Made by a program: the position numbers and the translations under genes. A DNA stretch of 9,115 nucleotides, from contig JAKAPD010000016.1 in NCBI GenBank assembly GCA_021812025.1, positions 1-9,115 on the forward strand. Direction: 5' to 3'. The notes beneath the pieces are model-generated. The model was given only the letters and a program-made list of their open reading frames with translations, was not told where the DNA came from and did not search any database. The number at the start of each line of letters is the position of its first letter. The first letter of the stretch is position 1. Shown one piece after another: positions 1-5,876 of this stretch. Origin of the DNA: Microcaldota archaeon. GTDB lineage: Archaea; Micrarchaeota; Micrarchaeia; Micrarchaeales; Micrarchaeaceae.

Positions 1-261
1 CTCTATCATTCTCTTTTCTTTTTCGATTTTTGAAAGGCAGCCGGCCACTATTAACGGCTTCCCCGCGTCGGTTAGCGCTTTAGCCCTATAGACCATCTTT
101 GCTGCAGTCGGAGTCTTTACCGCGCAAGTCACGATCATGTTGACATCGGCTTTTTCCGGGGCGTCTACTACCTCGAAGCCGCTCTTTTCGAGCAAGCCCA
201 GCATTATTTCGCTGTCGGCTTTATTCGCTGCGCAGCCGTATACTTCGCTGTATATCTTGAT
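1..261 (-). CDS. tRNA t6A37 methylthiotransferase (e-MtaB/CDKAL1-like), N-terminal part, 3' end outside window
   Basis: This is the N-terminal 87 residues of a radical SAM methylthiotransferase, which in this family adds a methylthio group to t6A at position 37 of tRNA. The visible part is the UPF0004 domain: the start KIYSEVYGC followed by AANKADSEIM, then VTCAVKTPTAAKM and VAGCLSK. These give the three cysteines (C10, C46, C75) that hold the auxiliary 4Fe-4S cluster. The radical SAM and TRAM domains would lie beyond the left edge. The TCAVKTPT stretch favours the archaeal/eukaryal e-MtaB branch over MiaB or RimO. The reading frame is closed by a TGA at 279-277, and no ATG, GTG or TTG follows before C10. 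The ATC at 261-259 falls exactly where the family's initiator Met is expected (Met-Lys-Ile-Tyr), 4-5 nt after an AGGTGGT ribosome binding site, so I place the start there. An ATG-to-ATC change or sequencing error is the alternative. It is divergent from the small cysteine-rich gene at 373. Confidence 0.85.
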   Translation of the reverse strand, partial: MKIYSEVYGCAANKADSEIMLGLLEKSGFEVVDAPEKADVNMIVTCAVKTPTAAKMVYRAKALTDAGKPLIVAGCLSKIEKEKRMIE

Positions 262-264
262 TTT

Positions 265-271
265 ACCACCT
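265..271 (-). promoter_or_regulatory. Ribosome binding site of the methylthiotransferase gene
   Basis: On the minus strand the sequence AGGTGGT (271 to 265) matches the archaeal anti-Shine-Dalgarno complement (GGAGGTGA). It lies 4-5 nt before the ATC at 261-259. Its spacing is what makes this ATC, rather than an internal ATG, the likely initiation codon. Confidence 0.55.
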
Positions 272-281
272 GTTCGTCAGC

Positions 282-305
282 TTTTTATATATTATGAATA
301 TAATA
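282..305 (-). promoter_or_regulatory. AT-rich TATA-box region for the methylthiotransferase gene
   Basis: Read on the minus strand, this stretch holds two TATA-like runs: ATTATATT around 305-298 and TATATAAAA around 291-283. With the usual archaeal spacing of about 25 nt, the first would start transcription near 275, leaving a short leader that includes the ribosome binding site. The second would start almost at the ATC codon. Which one is used cannot be told from sequence alone. Confidence 0.4.
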
Positions 306-343
306 CCTAGTGGAAAGCCTTATCCATCAATGGGTAAATAAAC

Positions 344-351
344 TTTATATA
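344..351 (+). promoter_or_regulatory. TATA box of the small cysteine-rich gene
   Basis: TTTATATA is a near-ideal archaeal TATA box. Its centre is about 25-26 nt upstream of the ATG at 373, so the transcript probably starts at or next to the start codon and is leaderless. A GGTG at 364-367 could act as a ribosome binding site if transcription starts earlier. Confidence 0.6.
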
Positions 352-372
352 GGCTTGACCGATGGTGCTATT

Positions 373-591
373 ATGGCAATGATATGCGAGAGATGCAAAA
401 GGGAAATGTTCAAATACGAGACGTGTGACTACTGCGGAAGGAAGATAGACAACAATTGCATGAAGGCATCGCAGAAGATCAGCAAGACCGTAAGGCTGGT
501 CATCTGCAAAGACGACTGGAGCAAGATGCCGATGCGGAGCGCTTACAAGAACAAGCAGGTGCCCGCAAGGCAGGAAGCCGCTAAGAAGTAG
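373..591 (+). CDS. Small cysteine-rich, probably zinc-binding protein (72 aa), unknown function
   Basis: I do not recognise a named family. The 72-residue protein has C5-x2-C8, C18-x2-C21, C29 and C45-x2-D48, followed by a basic, lysine/arginine-rich tail from about residue 50. This spacing suits one or two zinc sites of the zinc-ribbon, treble-clef or crossed-brace kind, with D48 a possible last ligand; that is inference. No signal peptide or membrane segment is visible. The frame is open back to 310, but the ATG at 373 is chosen for three reasons: a TATA box lies about 25 nt before it, a GGTG lies 5 nt before it, and the first CxxC follows directly. The gene is divergent from the methylthiotransferase, and its last 11 bp overlap the 3' end of ileS on the other strand. 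With the basic tail and these neighbours, an RNA- or ribosome-related role is possible but unproven. Confidence 0.75.
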   Translation: MAMICERCKREMFKYETCDYCGRKIDNNCMKASQKISKTVRLVICKDDWSKMPMRSAYKNKQVPARQEAAKK

Positions 592-3500
592 CCTTTTCCC
601 TCTTGTTGAGCAGTATCCTGAACACCGTGCCTTCCACTTCGAAGGTTTCGCCGACATCTTTCAATTCCTTTATGCGGAGCGATTTCGCCCTTATCGTTTT
701 CTTTATGTCGCTTGAGTTCTTCTCCAAAACGGCATTAAATGCCTTTCCGGAATCTATTTCGGCGTCTACCCAGTCAGCTTGTTTGAGGCCTTTTTTCTTC
801 CTTATGTCCTGTATCGCCCTTGTCAACTCCCTCATTACTGCCTCTTCCATCAATGCCATATCCCTGGTCTTGTCAACAGACGCTATGCCATACTTGAAGT
901 GCACCACGCTCGGATCCGGATGCCTTTCTATTATGGTGAATGCTTCCTTTGGGATATTGAATAGCTTCCCGTCCTGGGCCCGCAATCCGTATTCGTTCCC
1001 TTTGCTTATCTCGGCTTCGACTTCGTCCGCATTCGCCCTCTGAAGCTCCTGGGCCACCAACGGCGCATCCGCTTTGAACAGCGGCCCGAGTTTTCCGAAC
1101 AGCGGCCTTATTTCCTTCGTGGTTCCGGCGCCTTCTTTTATTATGAGCTTTTTAACATTCGTGTAGTTTTCAACCAATTGCGACAATTTCTGCAGAGCCG
1201 TAATCGCGTTCTGGTCTCTGGTGGCGACAGTTGCGCTCGAGAGGGGCCATCTGAGCCTCACATCCGCTTTCTCCCTGCTGTTGAGTATCGCAGTTATCGC
1301 TTCCTGCGCTATTGCAAACTCATCTTCCAGGACTTTATTGAGCACCTTTTTGTTGAACTTAGGCCAGTCTTCAAGGAATATGCTCTCCTTGAACCTGTAA
1401 TTGTCTAGATAGATTGATTCTGATACGAAAGGGGTAACCGGCGATATCAGTATCAGCGTACTGTACAAGATGTGATTTATCACATCTATTGCGGATTTCG
1501 CCTGCTTCTTGCTCCCATAGAGTATTTTTTTCTTCGCAAGCTTGAGATAGAATCTGCTGAAATCCTCTATTATGAAATCGGTTATCGATTTTGTAGCGGT
1601 GTACGGATCGTAACTGTCGAGCGCATTTGTCACTTTTTGCTTCGTTGACTCGAATCTCGATGATATCCATGCCTCTTCGCTCTCGATATTAGACGAAAGC
1701 CTGCTCTTGAGCTTGGGCTGGTAGCCTATCGCATCCTGGTATTCCTTGAGCATGTTGGCTATGTTGTAAAGCATCAGCACTATCTTGTCCCTGTCTTTTA
1801 TCTCTGTTTCGTTAAGATTCCTGTTTAATATCGGATCATAGCCAAGAGCCCAGAGCCTGAAGGCGTCCGCCGTGGCATAAGCCGTCATCTCGTGCAAAGG
1901 CTTGAAGTTCGCAAAGCTCTTGCTCATTTTTCTTCCGTCGTTGCCCCACATTATGCCATGGACAACTATATGCTTCCACGGGTTCTTTCCGTAGACGAAC
2001 ACGCCGACTTTTAGCACATACTGGAACCACGATCGTATCTGCTCGACATATTCCACGACAAATTCTACAGGGAATAACTCTTGAAACTGCTCTTCAGTAA
2101 GGCTCGCCCTGAACGCCGTGCCGGAATCCCACCACACATCCATGACATCGAGCACGCGCTTTGCTTCCCCGTTGCACTTCGCGCACTTTACCTTTATCCT
2201 GTCGATATACGGTCTGTGAAGATCTTCAAGATCGCGCACCGCTTCTGGATCGACTGCGCGTTCTTCCAGCTCCCTCTTCGAGCCAATTACATTGACTTCT
2301 TTGCACTTCTCGCATATCCAGACCGGCAACGGCGTCGCCCAGTATCTTTGCCTTGATATGCACCAGTCTGGAGAATTCGCAAGTATGTCGTTCTCCCACG
2401 CTTTCGCCTCTTCGGGGTGCCATGCTATCTTCTGGTTCGCCTTGAGGAGTTTTTTCTTTATCTTCTGCACGTTGAGGAACCACTGCGGCGACGCCATGAA
2501 GATTATCTTTGTATGGCATCTCCAGCAGTGGGGATAGCTGTGTGTTATGGTGCCGCTGTGCATAAGAACGCCAAGCTCTTGCAGATCGGCTAAGATCGTT
2601 TTGTTTGCCTCTTCGGGAACTTTTAGCCCTTTGTAGGCACCCGCATCATCGTTGTAAGTTGCGTTGGGCGCCACAGGCGAGAAAATAGGTACTTTGAGCG
2701 ATACTCCAAGCACATAGTCCTCCAGACCATGACCTGGCGCAGTGTGGACAAGCCCTGTTCCCTCCTCGACAGAAACGAGCTGCGGAGCTGCGACCACCTT
2801 ATGATGCTTCCTTAGCTCCTTTTGCTTTGGCACTTTTTCTTCTAGCGCATTCGTGTAATAGAGCCCGACAAGCTCGCTTCCATAGAACTCTTCTTCGACT
2901 ATCGCATTCTCATTCAGCAATGCGACAACCGCATCGAGCCTTTGCTTTGCCATTATAAGGTTTCTTCCGCCAATCTCCGCATTAACGTACAGCTCTGTCG
3001 GATTCACCGCTATCGCCACGTTTGCGGGCAGGGTCCATGGAGTTGTCGTCCATACCAGCAAATACGTATTGTCATCGACTTTTATCTTCGGTGTCAATTT
3101 TCCCTTGACGACCTTGAAAAGTATGTATATGGACGGATCTTTTTCGTCGGAATGCTCCACTTCCATTGTCCCTTGCGAAACCACGCTTTCGCAGTGCGGG
3201 CAGTATGCCGTGGTCTTGTTTCCCTGGTAGAGGTAGCCCTTTTCCGCCGCTGTCTTGATCATCGACCATTCAATCTCCATATAGCTGTCCTTGTAAGGCA
3301 GATACGGATTGCTGAAGTCCAGGGAAACCCCGAATTTCTCGTAGTCGTTCGTCATCCTTTCCATGTAGTATTCTATCCACTCCCTGCACGCCTTGATAAA
3401 GTTCTCGATTCCGAGCTTCTCCTCTATGTCCTTCTTGCTCGTTATCTTTAGCTTTTTCTCGACGGCGTTTTCGGTAGGAAGCCCTTGGACATCATATCCC

Positions 3501-3730
3501 GCCCTATCAACAACATCAAAACCCCTGTATCTCTTGTATCTGACAAAAAGGTCCTTGAGCCCCTTAACCCATATGTGGCCCGGGTGAAGGTCACCCGTCA
3601 CATACGGTGGGCCATCGAGAAAATAGACCGGTTTGCCTTTTCCTTTGTTCTTAGCCCTGACTTTCTCGTTTATCTGGTGCTCTTTCCAGTACTTTAGCAT
3701 CTTTTCTTCATTGTGATGGAGATTTAACAT
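581..3730 (-). CDS. ileS: Isoleucyl-tRNA synthetase, cytoplasmic class Ia (1049 aa)
   Basis: It charges tRNA-Ile with isoleucine and hydrolyses mischarged valine. In order, numbering from the ATG, one sees GPPYVTG with the HIGH-type motif written HPGH at 49-52, and GYDVQGLPTE near 79. The editing (CP1) domain follows with WTTTPWTLPAN near 227 and GTGLVHTAPGHGLEDY near 324-339. Then come SPDWCISRQRYW near 453, DVWWDSGTA near 531 and KMSKS at 601-605, followed by the anticodon-binding helical domain and a C-terminal extension. CxxC pairs near 177, 402, 473 and 516 suggest bound zinc. Full length of about 1050 is normal. The run GIENFIKACREW and overall spacing are archaeal-like. The open frame begins at a TTG at 3742, but the ATG at 3730 has GTGAG a few nt upstream and is preferred. 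Two unusual signature residues are Pro in HPGH and Gln where GxDxHGLP normally has His. It is probably monocistronic and convergent with the small cysteine-rich gene. Confidence 0.97.
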   Translation of the reverse strand: MLNLHHNEEKMLKYWKEHQINEKVRAKNKGKGKPVYFLDGPPYVTGDLHPGHIWVKGLKDLFVRYKRYRGFDVVDRAGYDVQGLPTENAVEKKLKITSKKDIEEKLGIENFIKACREWIEYYMERMTNDYEKFGVSLDFSNPYLPYKDSYMEIEWSMIKTAAEKGYLYQGNKTTAYCPHCESVVSQGTMEVEHSDEKDPSIYILFKVVKGKLTPKIKVDDNTYLLVWTTTPWTLPANVAIAVNPTELYVNAEIGGRNLIMAKQRLDAVVALLNENAIVEEEFYGSELVGLYYTNALEEKVPKQKELRKHHKVVAAPQLVSVEEGTGLVHTAPGHGLEDYVLGVSLKVPIFSPVAPNATYNDDAGAYKGLKVPEEANKTILADLQELGVLMHSGTITHSYPHCWRCHTKIIFMASPQWFLNVQKIKKKLLKANQKIAWHPEEAKAWENDILANSPDWCISRQRYWATPLPVWICEKCKEVNVIGSKRELEERAVDPEAVRDLEDLHRPYIDRIKVKCAKCNGEAKRVLDVMDVWWDSGTAFRASLTEEQFQELFPVEFVVEYVEQIRSWFQYVLKVGVFVYGKNPWKHIVVHGIMWGNDGRKMSKSFANFKPLHEMTAYATADAFRLWALGYDPILNRNLNETEIKDRDKIVLMLYNIANMLKEYQDAIGYQPKLKSRLSSNIESEEAWISSRFESTKQKVTNALDSYDPYTATKSITDFIIEDFSRFYLKLAKKKILYGSKKQAKSAIDVINHILYSTLILISPVTPFVSESIYLDNYRFKESIFLEDWPKFNKKVLNKVLEDEFAIAQEAITAILNSREKADVRLRWPLSSATVATRDQNAITALQKLSQLVENYTNVKKLIIKEGAGTTKEIRPLFGKLGPLFKADAPLVAQELQRANADEVEAEISKGNEYGLRAQDGKLFNIPKEAFTIIERHPDPSVVHFKYGIASVDKTRDMALMEEAVMRELTRAIQDIRKKKGLKQADWVDAEIDSGKAFNAVLEKNSSDIKKTIRAKSLRIKELKDVGETFEVEGTVFRILLNKREKATS

Positions 3731-3762
3731 AAGCTCACGCAAAGTCAGGACTAAACAAACAA

Positions 3763-3794
3763 TGTATTTATTGATTGATATTCATATTTAAATA
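3763..3794. promoter_or_regulatory. Divergent promoter region with palindromic TATA-like box
   Basis: The gap between ileS and the phospholipase D-like gene is 70 bp and AT-rich. TATTTAAATA at 3785-3794 is a perfect palindrome and can act as a TATA box in either direction. A second AT run at 3763-3771 reads AATAAATAC on the minus strand and would place an ileS transcription start near 3741, just before the GTGAG and the ATG at 3730. On the plus strand the same run would place a start near 3794, just before the GTG at 3801. The assignment of boxes to genes is inference. Confidence 0.5.
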
Positions 3795-3800
3795 GATTCT

Positions 3801-4355
3801 GTGTTAGGCGACAGGTCCACAAAGGGTTACAGCGGCGACAGCTCCTACAGACACATAGATAAGCTCATTAACGGCAAGGGCAGGAACCTCAGGATTATTT
3901 CTCCCTACATTAGCGATTATTACACAAAGATGCTGCACAGGGCTGCCAGGAAAAAGAAGGTATATGTGATAACCCATGGCGAAAGCAATAGCAAGAAGGC
4001 GCCCATGACGCACGGCTTCAGGCTGAAGATGCTAATATATTTTGCTGTGATTGGGCTGTTATTAATGTTCTTTAAATTCTACATTTTTGCCTTTGGTTCC
4101 TTTGCAGTATTTGCTATTGTATTATATTTTGGGATAAAAGGCATTAAGGGAAATCCGAATCTTAGACTAAAATTCGTTAACGACAAGTTCATACATGAAA
4201 AGATGTATATTGGCGATGCGCTCGCCATAGTCGGAAGCGCGAATCTCACTTATTCCGGCATGCACAAGAACATAGAGCACCTTGAAATTATAACGGATCA
4301 GAGCAGAATAGACGAGCTTGCTGCACATTTTGATGAACTTTGGGGTGCGCACTAG
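3801..4355 (+). CDS. Membrane-anchored phospholipase D-like (single HKD) protein, 184 aa
   Basis: This belongs to the phospholipase D/nuclease superfamily. The catalytic motif is complete once: H132-x-K134-x4-D139 followed by GSAN at 145-148. Enzymes with a single HKD motif act as dimers and are usually nucleases (Nuc type) or phosphodiesterases. The N-terminal half shows the fold's first strand (LRIISPYIS, 30-38) and helix. Two hydrophobic segments at about 77-93 and 95-114, separated by only one or two residues, then interrupt the domain as a hairpin, and the HKD half follows. This should anchor the enzyme with both halves on the same side of the membrane. Substrate and role are unknown. 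The start is GTG at 3801. No clear ribosome binding site precedes it, and no alternative ATG, GTG or TTG occurs before about residue 44, so the start is moderately uncertain. It diverges from ileS, and its last 68 bp overlap the convergent Nudix gene. Confidence 0.8.
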   Translation: MLGDRSTKGYSGDSSYRHIDKLINGKGRNLRIISPYISDYYTKMLHRAARKKKVYVITHGESNSKKAPMTHGFRLKMLIYFAVIGLLLMFFKFYIFAFGSFAVFAIVLYFGIKGIKGNPNLRLKFVNDKFIHEKMYIGDALAIVGSANLTYSGMHKNIEHLEIITDQSRIDELAAHFDELWGAH

Positions 4356-4803
4356 TCTTTTGTTTCTGTGGCCGACCGTATTCGCTGTAGAACTCGTTTT
4401 TGCTTATCTTTTCCAGAATGATTGGTATGTATGGCAAGGTCTCCTTTGGAAGCTTATCCTTGTCAAACCATTGTACGTCATCGCACATGTTTGGCTCGTT
4501 GACCCTTGGTTCTCCGTCCCACTTCACGGCTGTTACAAAAAAGTCTATGTACTCCCTGTTCGCATATCTATGCAGAATGTGCACGACTTTCATGCCTTCT
4601 GCATGCACCTCTATGCCCGCTTCTTCCCTCGCTTCCCTTATCGCGCCTTCGGCAGGCGTCTCATTGCCTTCAAGGTGCCCTGATATCATAGTATACGAGC
4701 CATCTTCCCAGCCAGTGCCGAACCTTCTCATAAGCAGGAGTTTGCCATCCTTTTCCAAAATCAGATAGCATGCCAAATGCGCCTCTTTATTTCCACAACT
4801 CAT
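4288..4803 (-). CDS. Nudix hydrolase (171 aa), last gene of the operon
   Basis: The Nudix box is complete at residues 42-64: G42-x5-E48-x7-REAREEAGI, which matches GX5EX7REUXEEXGU and supplies the metal-binding glutamates. Such enzymes cleave a nucleoside diphosphate linked to another group, for example (d)NTPs, nucleotide sugars, ADP-ribose or dinucleoside polyphosphates. The substrate cannot be read from the box. A later stretch, CDDVQWFDKDKLP (about 107-119), is typical of small soluble Nudix enzymes. The ATG overlaps the TGA of the radical SAM gene as ATGA, so translation is probably coupled. The Nudix fold should end by about residue 140. The last 22 codons run antisense to the phospholipase D-like gene and look like a stop-codon-loss extension. 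In this context a nucleotide-sugar or nucleotide-product clean-up role is plausible, but a general housekeeping role is just as possible. Confidence 0.93.
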   Translation of the reverse strand: MSCGNKEAHLACYLILEKDGKLLLMRRFGTGWEDGSYTMISGHLEGNETPAEGAIREAREEAGIEVHAEGMKVVHILHRYANREYIDFFVTAVKWDGEPRVNEPNMCDDVQWFDKDKLPKETLPYIPIILEKISKNEFYSEYGRPQKQKTSAHPKVHQNVQQARLFCSDPL

Positions 4804-5864
4804 AAACCGGCCTGCACTTCTTGTGCTTTATTATCAGCCTGGAACTGCCTTATCTGTACCAAGTTGGGCCTCTTTCTTCCCTTGACGGAATACGTATATC
4901 CGGTTGGTTTCCCCATGCCATTCATTGCAAGTTCGAATTTGGCCTTCAACCCTTCCACATCGCCCTTTGATGCCTCTTCACCTATGCTTACCGGCTCTGC
5001 AGCAAGGCAGTATGAGAGCGCAGGTTCCGGGTCTATCCTTAGGAAACCTTCTACCCTGCAGACATTGCAGCCAACACTACAATATTGATAAACAAGCAAT
5101 GCCGATGTTTTTTCATTGACTGGGAAGGCCATCTTCGTTGAGCCAGCGACTTTCGGTTCTCCGTATTTCTTCTTCAGGCGCTCCGTGAGTTCCGCCAATG
5201 GAAAATAAAGGTCGCCATCCTCCTCTTTCACTTTTAATATCTCTAAAAACTTTATTTCCGAGACACCGATTTGTGCGAATCTTTCTATAATTCTTTCTGC
5301 TTCATCCTGGTTTTCTCGCGTGAGCACGCAGTTGATATGCACGTTTACGCCTGCTGCAATCAGTTCGCTTATCCCTGCGACGACTTCTTCAACATTTGAG
5401 CTGGTTCCCATTATATCTTGATATCGCTCGTTCATTAGCGAGTGCACACTTACTGTCACACCTTCCAATTTAACCAAAGATTGCATCCATTTTTGCAGCA
5501 TCGAACCGTTTGTCGTCACTGAAGTGGGCGCCACTTTTTGGCAGATTTCCACCACTTTATCGAATTGCCTGTGCAACAACGGCTCGCCTCCTACGAGCTT
5601 TATGCTTTTTATCTTGTCCTTGTAAGCCCCGAGTATCGTATCTAGCTGCTTTAAATCGAACTGTTTTGTTATTCCGGACATTCCTTCATTATGGCAGAAC
5701 TTGCAATAGAAGTTGCATCCCTCAGTAAGGGCTATTCTTGCCACACCTCTTTCAAACGGCGCTGTTCGGCCGCTCTCCACGAAGCGCATTTGCAATGCCT
5801 GTATGTTCTGCTCCTTTCTATATTGCTCTTCGGTCATCGGATTTAAAAATTTATTATATGCCAT
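4800..5864 (-). CDS. MoaA-like radical SAM enzyme with C-terminal auxiliary cysteines, substrate unknown
   Basis: The 354-residue protein carries the radical SAM cluster motif C50-x3-C54-x2-C57 (CNFYCKFCHNEG), the GGEP motif at 92-95 that binds the SAM amino group, and TTNGS at 117-121. It therefore makes a 5'-deoxyadenosyl radical. The C-terminus has C262, C266, C269 and C286 (CSVGCNVC, then SYC), a pattern like the second 4Fe-4S cluster of MoaA, where C-x2-C-x13-C is usual. Here the last gap is 16 residues, and the protein ends in AGL rather than MoaA's Gly-Gly tail. The neighbours are not molybdenum-cofactor genes, so MoaA itself is unlikely; modification of a sugar, nucleotide or peptide is possible. 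The frame is open to 5921, but the ATG at 5864 has GGTGA 4 nt upstream. That site partly overlaps the stop of the glycosyltransferase gene, 10 nt away. The 3' end overlaps the Nudix start by 4 bp. Confidence 0.88.
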   Translation of the reverse strand: MAYNKFLNPMTEEQYRKEQNIQALQMRFVESGRTAPFERGVARIALTEGCNFYCKFCHNEGMSGITKQFDLKQLDTILGAYKDKIKSIKLVGGEPLLHRQFDKVVEICQKVAPTSVTTNGSMLQKWMQSLVKLEGVTVSVHSLMNERYQDIMGTSSNVEEVVAGISELIAAGVNVHINCVLTRENQDEAERIIERFAQIGVSEIKFLEILKVKEEDGDLYFPLAELTERLKKKYGEPKVAGSTKMAFPVNEKTSALLVYQYCSVGCNVCRVEGFLRIDPEPALSYCLAAEPVSIGEEASKGDVEGLKAKFELAMNGMGKPTGYTYSVKGRKRPNLVQIRQFQADNKAQEVQAGL

Positions 5865-5868
5865 TTTT

Positions 5869-5876
5869 TCACCATC
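5869..5876 (-). promoter_or_regulatory. Ribosome binding site of the radical SAM gene
   Basis: The minus strand reads GATGGTGA here, containing the full archaeal GGTGA core (5873-5869) 4 nt before the ATG at 5864. The element overlaps the TGA stop of the upstream glycosyltransferase, which suggests translational coupling. It also argues against the longer open frame that begins at 5921. Confidence 0.7.

Noticed and set aside
310..372. N-terminal extension of the small cysteine-rich protein back to 310
   Set aside because: The extension contains the TATA box (344-351) of the same gene, and the 373 ATG is about 25 nt after it and follows GGTG, so the 21 extra residues are promoter sequence.
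591..615. Possible T-rich transcription terminator after the small cysteine-rich gene
   Set aside because: The pyrimidine stretch is interrupted and is explained by ileS coding sequence; no run of T long enough to call a terminator is present.
2942..3451. 169-codon open frame on the plus strand opposite ileS
   Set aside because: It is antisense to the conserved N-terminal and editing regions of isoleucyl-tRNA synthetase, has no ribosome binding site or recognisable domain, and is best explained as a shadow frame. The same holds for 603-1043.
3731..3742. TTG start at 3742 adding four residues to isoleucyl-tRNA synthetase
   Set aside because: The ATG at 3730 has a GTGAG ribosome-binding-like element just upstream, and the extra residues are not part of the family's N-terminus; the TTG is possible but less likely.
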